64,000 nt of DNA from Branchiostoma floridae (lineage: Eukaryota; Chordata; Leptocardii; Amphioxiformes; Branchiostomatidae), in the NCBI RefSeq assembly GCF_000003815.2, contig NC_049987.1, positions 16,376,283 through 16,440,282 of the forward strand, written 5' to 3'. Shown in pieces: positions 1 to 10,946 of this stretch (positions are counted from its first letter, which is position 1; every line of letters starts with the position of its first letter). The position numbers and the translations under genes were made by a program. The notes under the pieces were generated by a model. That model did not search any database, was not told where the DNA came from, and worked only from the letters and a program-made list of their open reading frames with translations.

Positions 1-75
1 TATTTTTTGTAGATAAAACTTCGCTCTGCTGTTGCACGGCTTTCACAAATTTCATCGCTTTTTTTACCATTTAAG

Positions 76-731
76 GACAATACCCTGAAAGCCATGGGGT
101 GATCCACAACGTCTGCTATGACGTCACTACGGGGGAGCGCATTGATTGGCCGGACAGTCTGACCAATAGCAGGTGGATGGATGCAGGGGCAGAGCCCATC
201 TGGATAACGGCCAAGAGACAAGGCAAACGGGTGGGCACGTGCTTCTTTCCCGGGGGGAGTGTGGCCATCAAAGGGATGCGCGCTGACAAGATCGTTCCCA
301 TGGCGACGACAACAAACACAATGGAGGACTGGTATGTCATCCTTCAACGCAGGGACATCCAACAGCTTTCTCTGTCATGTTGATGAATTTGCCTGAGTGA
401 CTATCATTTGGCGCCATATACTCATATTTGCATGAAAGTTAAATATTAGTTGGTAAATTGCATAATGATGATCTTTATTTGCATGTCCCTACCCATATGG
501 GCTAAATGCAGCAGTTTGAATTGTGTTACATCGGATACTAAAGGTTAAGTACTATGATGGTCGAAAATTGCGGTAAAAGTTCTGCTAAAAATTCTTATTC
601 CCATATTTCTTTTTTCTACGAAGGAAGGAGCGAGTGGACACAGTGATCACGTGGCTGTCACGTGACGACCTTGACCTGGTTACCTTGTACTTCAACCAGC
701 CGGATTTAGACGTGCACTATCACGGAGTGGG
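76..731 (+). CDS. ENPP-type ecto-nucleotide pyrophosphatase/phosphodiesterase, two internal exons (partial gene)
   Basis: Two exons with good splice sites are visible: about 76-331 (acceptor ttaag, donor gtatgt) and 624-731 (T-rich tract plus aag, donor gtacgt). They join in phase through a split TGG codon. The first reads ...ESHGVIHNVCYDV, then WMDAGAEPIWITAKRQGKR and FFPGGSVAIKG, which is the ENPP pattern of a tryptophan plus 'PIWxTAxRQG' and 'YPGG'. The second reads DTVITWLSRDDLDLVTLYF followed by a 'PDxxxH' metal-site pattern (PDLDVH), as in the zinc-binding Asp/His segment of ENPP enzymes. These are single-pass or secreted ecto-enzymes that hydrolyse nucleotides or phospholipid head groups; the ENPP6/ENPP7 branch cannot be told apart here. 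The nucleophile Thr exon would lie left of the window. No later ENPP exon is seen to the right: a foldback element begins 70 bp past the last donor, so the 3' half is in the 881-1672 gap, farther away, or lost. Confidence 0.8.
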
Positions 732-1672
732 GTACGTTTTCTCACGTTCAATTCTCTTCTCTCTCTTCTATGGACAAAGTGTTTGAAAAGATGAAACACA
801 AGTAGTATAGTAGCGACACGCTGACTAATATTATTCACGCGCAAGCAGGCGCAGGTCAAAGGTCATCGCCTGCTGATATNNNNNNNNNNNNNNNNNNNNN
901 NNNNNNNNNNNNNNNNNNNNNNNNNNNNNNNNNNNNNNNNNNNNNNNNNNNNNNNNNNNNNNNNNNNNNNNNNNNNNNNNNNNNNNNNNNNNNNNNNNNN
1001 NNNNNNNNNNNNNNNNNNNNNNNNNNNNNNNNNNNNNNNNNNNNNNNNNNNNNNNNNNNNNNNNNNNNNNNNNNNNNNNNNNNNNNNNNNNNNNNNNNNN
1101 NNNNNNNNNNNNNNNNNNNNNNNNNNNNNNNNNNNNNNNNNNNNNNNNNNNNNNNNNNNNNNNNNNNNNNNNNNNNNNNNNNNNNNNNNNNNNNNNNNNN
1201 NNNNNNNNNNNNNNNNNNNNNNNNNNNNNNNNNNNNNNNNNNNNNNNNNNNNNNNNNNNNNNNNNNNNNNNNNNNNNNNNNNNNNNNNNNNNNNNNNNNN
1301 NNNNNNNNNNNNNNNNNNNNNNNNNNNNNNNNNNNNNNNNNNNNNNNNNNNNNNNNNNNNNNNNNNNNNNNNNNNNNNNNNNNNNNNNNNNNNNNNNNNN
1401 NNNNNNNNNNNNNNNNNNNNNNNNNNNNNNNNNNNNNNNNNNNNNNNNNNNNNNNNNNNNNNNNNNNNNNNNNNNNNNNNNNNNNNNNNNNNNNNNNNNN
1501 NNNNNNNNNNNNNNNNNNNNNNNNNNNNNNNNNNNNNNNNNNNNNNNNNNNNNNNNNNNNNNNNNNNNNNNNNNNNNNNNNNNNNNNNNNNNNNNNNNNN
1601 NNNNNNNNNNNNNNNNNNNNNNNNNNNNNNNNNNNNNNNNNNNNNNNNNNNNNNNNNNNNNNNNNNNNNNNN

Positions 1673-2230
1673 ATATGTGCATGCAGTGAAACATTGCTTT
1701 GGAGTAACTATACGTGTTGCTCCGGAGTAAAAACACTGCTCCGGAGTAAAAGAAAACTGCTCCGGAGTAAAATAAACTGCTCCGGAGTAAAATAAAACTA
1801 CTCCGGAGTATGCTCCGGAGTAAGTGAGTAAGTATATTTGTTGTAAGTATGTATATTTGTCATGTACGTACGAACATATACCATCTATATGTACATGCAG
1901 TGAAACATTGCTTTGGAGTAACAATACGTGTTGCTCCGGAGTAAAAAAAAACTGCTCCGGAGTAAAAGAAAACTGCTCCGGAGTAAAATAAACTGCTCCG
2001 GAGTAAAAGAAAACTACTCCGGAGTATGCTCCGGAGTAAGTGAGTAAGTATATTCGTTGTAAGTATGTATATTTGTCTAAGTATATTTGTTGTAAGTATG
2101 TATATTTGTCATGTACGTACGAACATATACCATCTATATGTACATGCAGTGAAACATTGCTTTGGAGTAGCTATACGTTTTGCTCCGGAGTAAAAAAAAA
2201 AAAAAAAACTGCTCCGGAGTAAGTGAGTAA
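1673..2230 (-). repeat. CTCCGGAG palindrome array, left arm of element A
   Basis: Tandem TGCTCCGGAGTAAAA-type units, about 15-20 bp each, are grouped in blocks of three to six. Blocks are separated by a longer spacer that contains GTATATTTGTTGTAAGTATG, the palindromic GTACGTAC, and CATGCAGTGAAACATTGC. The core CTCCGGAG is an 8-bp perfect palindrome. Orientation is opposite to the right-arm array. Confidence 0.9.
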
Positions 2231-2485
2231 GTATATTCGTGTTAAGTAACGCATACGTATTTGCCATGTACGTGCCTGTTATGTACTAGGCATATATCAA
2301 CACAACAATACAAAAGACAGGAGTGTACGGTGATCCTGTTTCTTAAGACTTTACTATCACTTGACGTCTATAAAAATGTACCAAGGAATTCATAACCAAT
2401 GTACATCTCGTCCGATCCTGTATGTCAAACATGGTATGACATTAGGAAAGAAAAGCTGTACTGCAGGCGATATGGCGACCTCACA

Positions 2486-2573
2486 TTACTTCAGGACGAG
2501 GTAACCATATTTTTTCATCAATGTCTGTTCTGAGACCCAGTTCTTGCTGTGTACAATCTCATTACTGTAACGA
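2486..2573 (-). pseudogene. Inverted second copy of the zinc-finger/chromo-like ORF, 3' end only
   Basis: Read on the minus strand, this stretch repeats the last part of the ORF at 3325-4071 almost codon for codon (RYSNEIVHSKNWV, QTLMKKYGYLVLK), with Ser for Pro at one site. A TAA follows directly after LVLK at 2486-2488. The rest of the copy would fall in the gap 2574-3131. The stop suggests that the ancestral protein ended here, and that the plus-strand copy now reads through because of a one-base change at the same point. Confidence 0.7.
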
Positions 2574-3324
2574 NNNNNNNNNNNNNNNNNNNNNNNNNNN
2601 NNNNNNNNNNNNNNNNNNNNNNNNNNNNNNNNNNNNNNNNNNNNNNNNNNNNNNNNNNNNNNNNNNNNNNNNNNNNNNNNNNNNNNNNNNNNNNNNNNNN
2701 NNNNNNNNNNNNNNNNNNNNNNNNNNNNNNNNNNNNNNNNNNNNNNNNNNNNNNNNNNNNNNNNNNNNNNNNNNNNNNNNNNNNNNNNNNNNNNNNNNNN
2801 NNNNNNNNNNNNNNNNNNNNNNNNNNNNNNNNNNNNNNNNNNNNNNNNNNNNNNNNNNNNNNNNNNNNNNNNNNNNNNNNNNNNNNNNNNNNNNNNNNNN
2901 NNNNNNNNNNNNNNNNNNNNNNNNNNNNNNNNNNNNNNNNNNNNNNNNNNNNNNNNNNNNNNNNNNNNNNNNNNNNNNNNNNNNNNNNNNNNNNNNNNNN
3001 NNNNNNNNNNNNNNNNNNNNNNNNNNNNNNNNNNNNNNNNNNNNNNNNNNNNNNNNNNNNNNNNNNNNNNNNNNNNNNNNNNNNNNNNNNNNNNNNNNNN
3101 NNNNNNNNNNNNNNNNNNNNNNNNNNNNNNNGATATCTTCTTGATTCATCTTTTTGTTCTACATTTGCGGTATTGAAGTATAGTTGTCATGTCTGAAACG
3201 TAGATGCATACAGGGTGTATACAGGATGTAAAACGTACGATCCCTAAAAACCTAAATGCGCGACAAATATATGTGTGCACATCAATATCTAATCATTTTC
3301 ATTCTGTCCACCGAACAAAAAAGT

Positions 3325-4071
3325 ATGCCTCACGTCTGCAAAATTTGTGATCGGGAATTTGATCGTGCGTTCAACCTCGAGCGTCATCTTGAAAGTAAAC
3401 ACCGAGACAAGTCAGGTGTTGCCTCGGGAGAAGTCGTCGTTGATGCCGAGACGGGCTCTTACCGGGAGCGCGATGTTTTCGACGACTCCGACGTGTCGTC
3501 TGAACACGACACGGATACGGTTGGTTCCGAAGATGGGGATTCGACGGCGTCACAAGATGAAGAAAGCGTCTCAGACGCCGAATCTGTGATGGGCTCCGAG
3601 CAGGGAGACTCCACAGAAGAAACCGACAGCGACCAAAGTGGTTCCGAGAGTGATACAGGGACAGATGTGTCCTCCGGGACGGTTTCATCTGATGAAAGTG
3701 AATGTACCGGCTACGACAGCGGTTACCACAGCGGTGACGAGGAGGAATGGACACTCTATCGAGACTGGTCCATCGCACTACCTCACCAGCCAGGCGATGT
3801 TCCTCAACGTGTCATCAAACAGAAGAAGCGCGCTGGCAAAAAGTTCTATCTAATAGAGTTCGCTGCATTGCCTCGTTACAGTAATGAGATTGTACACAGC
3901 AAGAACTGGGTGCCAGAACAGACATTGATGAAAAAATATGGTTACCTCGTCCTGAAAGTATGTGAGGTCGCCATATCGCTTGCAGTACAATTTTTCTTTC
4001 CTAATGTGATACCATGTTTGACATATAGGACGACATGTGTGTTGGTTATGAATTCCTTAATACAATTTTGA
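3325..4071 (+). CDS. C2H2 zinc finger, acidic linker and chromo-like domain protein carried by foldback element A
   Basis: I start at the ATG at 3325 because it opens directly onto a C2H2 finger: C-x2-C-x12-H-x4-H at residues about 5-27. An in-frame upstream ATG at 3256 only adds unstructured sequence. Residues about 35-150 are strongly acidic and Ser/Asp/Glu-rich. Residues about 170-215 (KKFYLIEF... then NWVPEQTL) have the look of a chromodomain (aromatic-YLVxF, then W-x-PxxxL). After LVLK the frame runs into non-conserved sequence up to 4071; the inverted copy has a stop at exactly this place, and ctgaaa|gtatgt is also a fair splice donor. Role is unknown. A finger plus a chromo-like module suggests DNA or chromatin targeting by the element's own protein. 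I see no transposase catalytic motif. It may be a captured host gene instead. Confidence 0.55.
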   Translation: MPHVCKICDREFDRAFNLERHLESKHRDKSGVASGEVVVDAETGSYRERDVFDDSDVSSEHDTDTVGSEDGDSTASQDEESVSDAESVMGSEQGDSTEETDSDQSGSESDTGTDVSSGTVSSDESECTGYDSGYHSGDEEEWTLYRDWSIALPHQPGDVPQRVIKQKKRAGKKFYLIEFAALPRYSNEIVHSKNWVPEQTLMKKYGYLVLKVCEVAISLAVQFFFPNVIPCLTYRTTCVLVMNSLIQF

Positions 4072-4202
4072 TCGCCGTCAAGTAATAGTAAAGTGTTGAG
4101 AAACAGGATCGCCGTACACAAGTGCCTTTTGTGTTGTGTTGATATATGCCTACATAACAGACACGTATAAGGCTACTACAAGCAATGATTTCCTGCATGT
4201 AC

Positions 4203-7010
4203 ATATAAATGACATGTGTTCGTACGTACGTGACAAATATGCTTACCTATAACAAATATACTTACTCATTTACTCCGGAGCATACTCCGGAGCAGTTTAT
4301 TTTACACCGGAGCAGTTTATTTTACTCCGGAGCAGTTTCTTTTACTCCGGAGCAATACCCCAAAGCAATGATTCACTGCATGTACATATAGATGGCGGTG
4401 TACCGAAAGTGCGAAAAGGAACGAAAAGGAACGAAAAGGAACGAAAAGGAAGACAAAGTGTACGTAAAATCACTGAGAATATAGGGAATCGGTACTGTGG
4501 GCGTTAGAAGCCTATGAAACGTGTTTTATTTTACTGAGAATTTGACATTATCAAATTTTTACAGCGCTGTTTCAGGCTGTTGTATTTGTTGTAGGCTAAA
4601 TTATTCTTTGAAGATCTGCGAAATACAAAGAAACGGAACTGAGATAAGAAAGTAAGGACTAAAATTCAGTGGGTGGTAGATGAATATCGATTATTATACA
4701 TTTTCAGGATGAGGCAAGATTGTAACGTTGTTGTTGTATTTGGGTGGCTTTTATTCTCCCTAGAGGGGAGCGCCGCATGCAAATGACCCGCGAAATCCGG
4801 TCAGGAAAGATATGCTAATAAACTGCTGCCCCACGAGCATGACAGCTCCTTTCAACAGGGCCAACAACATGGTTTTCTGGAGACTGGAGACAAATCTTCT
4901 CGCTCGTTCACAACGAAAGAAAAGCTGTAAAAGGAGAGACATATATACATTGTACCAAAGAGATTTCATCAAGTTGTACAATGAGTATTCATCATTTTGG
5001 CGGGAAGAAAGGTGCCAACGTGAGGAATTTGTGCAAAGGATATTGGGAAATACAATTTCTGTCAACAATTTTCCGTCATATTCAATACAAATAAATTTCT
5101 GCCTCTTGCGACCGACATCAGGCCCTCGCTGATGATAAAAAAATCCCAATGCCGGGTTTAGATGTCCTGGTTGCAAAACAAATTTAAGGCGTTGAATTGA
5201 TATTAATGAAAGTGTGAAAAAAAAGGAAGGAAGAATAATTCCCAACATGCTGGGCTCGAACTTCCGATCGTCGACTTCCCTGGGTTCGAACATTCGACCT
5301 ATATTTCTCTAAGGTCAAGTTCTTACAAATTGTGCAATACATATACTTGTAACTTTGCTATCATTGCATTTTTTAAACAACTATATCCACATAGCATGGC
5401 TTTTTATGATAAAATATGCGCAATCGTTCTCAACATAATCCATTTCTTCTTGTGAAATTTTATAATATAAATGTAATATGGATATTCTAAGGAATGTTAT
5501 AACCACATTAACACGTACATGAACATAGATATGCATAGATAGGTCTCATCAATATTCATTCCTCCATTGAACCATTGCTATAGGAATTTTGTGGAACAAG
5601 CCGCAAAATGCATTTGCCGATCACAGTTTACCTTTTCCTAATATTACCATCGATTTTATTTGAATTTGCTTCATACTTCGTTCATTTTTGTTCCTTTTCG
5701 TTCCTTTTCGTTCCTTTTCGTTCCTTTTCGTTCCTTTTCGTTCCTTTTCGTTCCTTTTCGTTCCTTTTCGTTCCTTTTCGTTCCTTTTCGTTCCTTTTCG
5801 TTCCTTTTCGCACTTTCGGTAGACCCATAGATGGTATATGTTCGTACGTACGTGACAAATATGCTTACCTATAACAAATATACTTACCCATTTACTCCGG
5901 AGCATACTCCGGAGCAGTTTTATTTTACTCCGGAGCAGTTTATTTTACTCCGGAGCAGTTTATTTTACTCCGGAGCAGTTTAATTTTACTCCGGAGCAGT
6001 TTATTTTACTCCGGAGCAGTTTATTTTACTCCGGAGCAACACGTATAGCTACTCCAAAGCAATGATTCACTGTATGTACATATAGATGGTATATGTTCGT
6101 ACGTACATGGCAAATATACTAACTTATTACAACAAATATACTTACTCATTTACTCCGGAGCAGTATTTTTACTCCGGAGCAGTGTTTTTACTCCGGAGCA
6201 ACACGTATAGTTACTCCAAAGCAATGTTTCACTGCATGTACATATAGATGGCATATGTTCGTACGTACATGACAAATATGCTTATCTATAACAAGTATAC
6301 TTACTCATTTACTCCGGAGCATACTCCGGAGCAGTATTTTTTACTCCGGAGCAGTGTTTTTACTCCGTAGCAACACGTATAGTTACTCCAAAGCAATGTT
6401 TCACTGCATGTACATATAGATATGTTCGTACGCATGACAAATATACTAACTTACAACAAATATACTTACTCACTTACTCCGGAGCATACTCCGGAGCAGT
6501 TTTCTTTTACTCCGGAGCAGTTTATTTTACTCCGGAGCAGTTTTACTCCGGAGCAGTTTATCTTACTCCGGAGCAGTGATTTTACTCCGGAGCAACACGT
6601 ATAGCTACTCAAAAGCAATGTTTCACTGCATGTACATATAGATGGTATATGTTCGTACGTACATGGCAAATATACTAACTTATTACAGCAAATATACTTA
6701 CTCATTTACTCCCGAGCATACTCCGGAGCAGTATTTTTTACTCCGGAGCAACACGTATAGCTACTCCAAAGCAATGATTTACTGCATGTACATATAGATG
6801 GCATATGTTCGTACGTACATGACGAATATACTAACTTACAACAAATATAATTACTCCGGAGCATACTCCGGAGCAGTTTTATTTTACTCCGGAGCAGTGT
6901 TTTTACTCCGGAGCAGTTTATTTTACTCCGGAGCAACACGTACAGCTACTCCAAAGCAATGTTTCACTGTATGTACACATAGATGGTATATGATCGTACG
7001 TGCAACTAAC
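4203..7010 (+). repeat. CTCCGGAG palindrome array, right arm of element A
   Basis: Units of TTTACTCCGGAGCAG lie in several higher-order blocks, each bounded by TGTTCGTACGTAC, CAAATATACTTACTCA and CACTGCATGTACATATAGATG. The array is interrupted at 4396-5826 by a separate TIR element. Block lengths vary because the number of CTCCGGAG units per block varies from two to seven. Confidence 0.9.
4396..5826. mobile_element. Merlin-like non-autonomous DNA element with 10-bp subterminal repeats (copy 1)
   Basis: The ends are inverted copies: left TACCGAAAGTGCGAAAAGG (from 4401), right the reverse complement of GGGTCTACCGAAAGTGCG. They are followed by tandem GAAAAGGAAC decamers (a few on the left, about twelve on the right, 5690-5810). 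The insertion is flanked by an exact 8-bp direct repeat, ATAGATGG (4388-4395 and 5827-5834), and neighbouring array copies show the intact site. An 8-9 bp target duplication with ends starting GG fits the Merlin superfamily; hAT also makes 8-bp duplications, so this is not certain. The 1431-bp body has no recognisable transposase. Confidence 0.8.
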
Positions 7011-7023
7011 CTGTACGAAAACT

Positions 7024-7390
7024 AGATAAAATTAAGAAAAAAAGTAAGGTATCCCGGCGTATAGCCTTACGACCAGGGCAAGTAAGGACATGTCTGACGA
7101 GACGGGGGTGGGTGGTGTTGGGGGTGGGGGTGTAAGAATTACCTTGTTGGGGCAGAATGTCGGCCTGATCCTTGGTTAAACAAAAAAAAACATAGATAAC
7201 ATAAAGAAAAAGGTTAGGTATACCGGCGTAAAGACTTACAACCAGGTCAAATATGGGTATGGCTCGAAATAGGGGGGAGGTGTTTAGGGGGGAGGGGTTG
7301 TCATAGTTACCTTGGTAGGTCAAACTGTCGACTTGACCCCTATTTTACCCCGACCAAAGCTAAGAAAATACCTAATTCCCTAGATTTTGC
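7024..7390 (+). repeat. Two diverged tandem copies inside the right arm of element A
   Basis: Around 7024-7185 and 7190-7330, similar blocks are repeated: AGAAAAAG, GTAGGTAT(A/C)CCGGCGTA, CTTAC(G/A)ACCAGG, then a G-rich run and TTACCTTG. No gene is seen. The matching left-arm part would lie in the gap 881-1672. Confidence 0.5.
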
Positions 7391-7741
7391 CATCGGACGA
7401 TGACCTTTGACCTGCGCCTGATTGCGCCTGAATAATAATAGTCAGCGTGCTGACTACATACTACTCACGTACTACTGAACAAAGCCGACATGTTTATTTT
7501 TTTCTCCGTTCGCCAGTGGCACATATCTACACAAATAATGACTCCATGTATCGTTGATATGTTGAATTAACTTTTATTTCGATTTGAAAAGAATAAATGG
7601 TCTGTTATCAATTGAGTCTTGTCATTGGTATAAGTTGCTATCCTAGTACACACGTAGTTGAGACTGGATTTTTGGACGGAAGGTGTGGGGAGGGGGACAA
7701 TGTTGAACATGCATGTTCGCGAGTTGATGACTTCGCGAAGA

Positions 7742-10701
7742 TTAAGAAGTATCTTTGTACTTCTTAAAACGCACTAGAACAGGGCGACATGCTACTGTAT
7801 CAGATTTCTTCCCAGTACGGGCAACCTTAAGAACTAGATCATGTACATTAGATCCCAAAATCGGAGACAACATGTTGCAGACTTTCTCCCTAATGTTTTC
7901 ATTTGGAAACTCTACTATACCATTTAGAATAAAGTCTCTGCATCGAATATTGGTCCCTATTACCTCACTACAATAAAGTAAAATAGGCTTGACTAGGCTG
8001 TTAAACAAATCTAGGGAGAGGGAGATAGACGGATTGTAGTTAGATGCCAATAGAGATTTAAGTTTAAACGATGCGCGAAGGGCTTTTAATCTGATTTGTT
8101 TCGTAGCACGATTGAAAGATCCCGAGGGGGTTATGTCTATTCCAAGATATGTATAAGAGTCTGTGATGTTTATGGTCTGTCCCTGTATTTGGAAAGGGGA
8201 GCGCTGATTTTTGTATGCTCGTCCATTTTTAGAGAAAACCATGACTTTGGTTTTATCCCTGTTGATGGATAGTTTCCACAGGGAGCAATACTTATCTAGT
8301 CATTTGAGACACTCCTTTAGTCCTGTTTCTGATCTGCACAGGAGCACAAGATCGTCTGCCCAGAGCAGGCTGCTTATGGGGGTATCTTTTAGAAATACGG
8401 GATCGGATGATGGTGATGTTAATAAAGTTGGGAGATCATTTACAAAAAGATTAAAAAGAAGCGGACTTAGGTTACAACCTTGGCGTACTCCACGTGCTGA
8501 TTTAAAGTAATTTGACAAACCTTCTGATGTTTTTACACAGAATTCTACATTGGAATACATGGATTTTATCATACTAAAGAACTTTCCACCAATGCCAGAA
8601 GATAAAAGTTTGTAAAATAACCCATTTCTCCAGACTGAATCAAAAGCCTTCCTGAAATCCACAAAACAGGCAATGCCATATAATTTTCTTCCAGGTACAG
8701 ATATATGTTGATCTATTAGAGTTTTTAGAACAAATATGTTATCACTTGTCCTGAAGTCTTTTCGGAAGCCGGACTGAAAAGGAGATAATATGTTTTCGTT
8801 TTCAAGAAAGTGCTGCAATCGTCTGTTTAGTATAAATGTGAATAGTTTTCCAACGCAGCTGGAAATAGCTATCCCTCTGTAATTTGACGGGTTTGAAGTG
8901 ACGCTGCTTTTAAATATTGGGACTAAAATGCTTTTACTCCATACTTGTGGGAAATTGCCGCACTGAAGGATGACATTGAATAGTTTTTTTAGCGGTGGGA
9001 TAAGTTTTGTGTCTCCATATTTCAGCATCTCATTGAGAATCGAATCAATACCACATGCTTTGTTGTTTTTCAGATTTCGTAAGCCATTCTTTACTTCCTC
9101 TTCGGTGATTTCGAAATCTAAGGGGTTTCCCGTTTGGTTTTCAAGATTATTGATGATGTTGTCTGTTTGTTTCTTATTGTTTCGGTCTATTGTGGTCCTA
9201 TTGTTCATTCTATTGAGAAGTTGATGCATTTCTTGTATTACATGTTGATGAAAGTCTTTGTCAGATGTGTCGTTTTCCGCTAAATTGTTTAGATTTTTAA
9301 AGTGAGTTCTCCAGGCTTCGTGAGTTATGCTGTCATCTTCCTGTTGTTTATCAGTGTCATTTAGTTGTTGCTGTTTCATTTCTCTCCAAAATTGTTGTGG
9401 GTTTACTTTGCTAAGTTTGCTAAGATTAGTCCATTGCCTCTCTTTAAAGAGTCTTTTTTCTGTTTTTAGTTTTTTCTTATATAATTTAAGGTTACAGAAA
9501 TATGCATGGCGGATGTCGAGTCTCCATGGACATCTAGAGAACTGAGCAGCCAGTTGGTTTACTTTACGTTTGAGTGAAAAACAAGATGATGTGAACCATG
9601 GTTTGCTTTTCTTTTTCTTATTTTTCCTGTAAACAATCTTCCGGAGAGATTTATCGGCCACATCAGTAATAATATTTGTAATTTCTTTTACAGCATTGTC
9701 CACATTTGGGAAAGGGTTATTCATAAATTTTTATAAGTTTGATAATGTCGAGGGCGCTAGTAGTGCTTCAGTGAATTTTGCATGAGAATCCTCGTCCCAT
9801 ATGTATTTTGTTGGTAATGGGTTCGCCGGGGCATTTTCTTGTTTCACATAAGGAGAGTAGTTTGTGGATATGGAACATGACAATGAACAATGGTCAGAAA
9901 ACACGGAGAGGTCATTTACTTTTAAATATTGAATTTTGGAGAGGAATTCTGAATTTACCATATAATAGTATACCAGACTTGAACCATTGTATTTGTGACA
10001 TGTCAGTTTTCCTGTTAGATCACCCGGTACCGGTACCCGTCCATTTAAAATCACGAGGTTGGCTGCAGAGCAAAGGTCTAGGAGTTGGTTGCCATATCTG
10101 TTTACTCCTTTGTCACAGCTGGACCTAGCCTGTATATCTTCTCTTACATCTAAAAATTCATGGCTCAAACAATCGTCGTGGATAAAAGATTTCTAATGGG
10201 ATACTGTCCTGGCATCTCGTAGATCACCTAAGAGTAATACGTCTCCTTGATTTGAAAAATTTGATATATCTTCTTGTAAAGTTTCAAAGACTAGGTTGTT
10301 TTCCATTTTGATAGATGAAGAATTTCCAGGGGAGAAATAGGCACATCCGACATACAAATCTCGCTCCANNNNNNNNNNNNNNNNNNNNNNNNNNNNNNNN
10401 NNNNNNNNNNNNNNNNNNNNNNNNNNNNNNNNNNNNNNNNNNNNNNNNNNNNNNNNNNNNNNNNNNNNNNNNNNNNNNNNNNNNNNNCTGGATGATTTCT
10501 TAGCACTTCTATCACTTCTATAAAAACTAAATGAATCTATTCTAAATTCTTTTCCCCTGGCTTAAGCCAGGTTTCTTGCAAGCAAATAAAATAAAAATCA
10601 GCTAAGTGGGAAACAAGATCTTCGTCTTGGCATTTTCGCCTAAGGCCGCCTTGGATTCCAAGAACCGAATTTCAAAGCAACCTTCTGAATTGTCATAATA
10701 G
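7742..10701 (-). pseudogene. CR1-like LINE ORF2: endonuclease plus reverse transcriptase, damaged
   Basis: Read on the minus strand from a likely ATG near 10701: the AP-endonuclease start (QGGLRRK, ICLQETWL), then DLYVGCAYFSPGNSS and LLLGDLRDART (the GDFNAR motif), and FSDHCSL near the domain end. A linker follows, then reverse transcriptase: NNKACGIDSI, NYRGIAIS, SPFQSGFR, FVDFRKAFDSVW, ARGVRQGCNLSPLLFNLF, and WADD in place of the usual YADD. The C-terminal region runs to a stop at 7742. Together these would make and insert LINE cDNA by target-primed reverse transcription. The copy is dead: there is a frameshift near 10550, a 119-bp gap (10369-10487), and stops near 10180, 9728 and 8299. A 3' UTR with AATAAA-type signals follows to about 7560, close to the end of element A. 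Confidence 0.85.
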
Positions 10702-10724
10702 TGTTACAAAGGGCGAGCTTGGCT

Positions 10725-10860
10725 TGACTTGACTTTATTAAGATCCACAATTAGCATACAATGGAGTACATTGAAGCTACTCTTCCTGTGGTCTTGCTAC
10801 ATTGTCAGCAGAGTGATTTTCATACATAATAGTGTTGACTAGCTATGGGTAATATGAAAT
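10725..10860 (-). repeat. LINE 3' end with (CAAGT)n-type tail between the two LINE ORFs
   Basis: On the minus strand this reads TTAATAAAGTCAAGTCAAG, the form of a LINE 3' terminus with a short simple-repeat tail. It sits after the ORF1 region and just before the start of the ORF2 copy. It suggests that the ORF1 unit has its own 3' end and that two elements lie in tandem. Confidence 0.45.
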
Positions 10861-10946
10861 TATGTACCTGTATAGTTCCATGGATGTATAACTACTCACA
10901 GATTGTCCAAAGTCTTCCAATCTATGCATACCATGCTGTCTGACTT

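Larger units (their letters stand above)
801..7465. mobile_element. Foldback-like element A with long inverted arms
   Basis: The outer ends are inverted copies: 801-870 and 7391-7465 share, in opposite orientation, AGTAGTAT, CACGCTGACTA, TATTATTCA and CAGGCGCAGGTCAAAGGTCA. Further in, arrays of TGCTCCGGAGTA units run in one orientation on the left (1673-2230) and in the opposite one on the right (4203-7010). The innermost parts, 2320-2573 and about 3882-4120, are again inverted copies of each other. The element is therefore a large palindrome, partly hidden by gaps 881-1672 and 2574-3131. Long inverted arms with an outer zone of short tandem repeats resemble Drosophila FB and sea-urchin TU foldback elements. 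No convincing target-site duplication was found (CACA on the left, CACG on the right). The right arm is longer because of array growth and an inserted 1.43 kb element (4396-5826). Confidence 0.75.

Noticed and set aside
4760..5293. 177-codon minus-strand ORF inside the Merlin-like element
   Set aside because: No transposase motif, mixed composition, and a frame that could stay open by chance; two GTTCGA(A/G)CCC boxes on the same strand (about 5249-5297) may instead hint at a tRNA-like piece, without a cloverleaf.
5621..5905. ORF of Lys/Arg/Glu repeats (KERKGTKRNE)
   Set aside because: It is a direct product of the GAAAAGGAAC decamers of the Merlin-like element.
1673..7010. Direct repeats with short spacers, similar at first sight to a CRISPR array
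   Set aside because: The genome is animal, spacers are AT-rich and nearly identical, and repeats vary in spacing; it is a satellite in a foldback element.
801..7465. ProtoRAG or Polinton identity for element A
   Set aside because: The ends do not begin CACAGTG-like or AG with polymerase genes inside, and no RAG, integrase or polymerase motif is visible.
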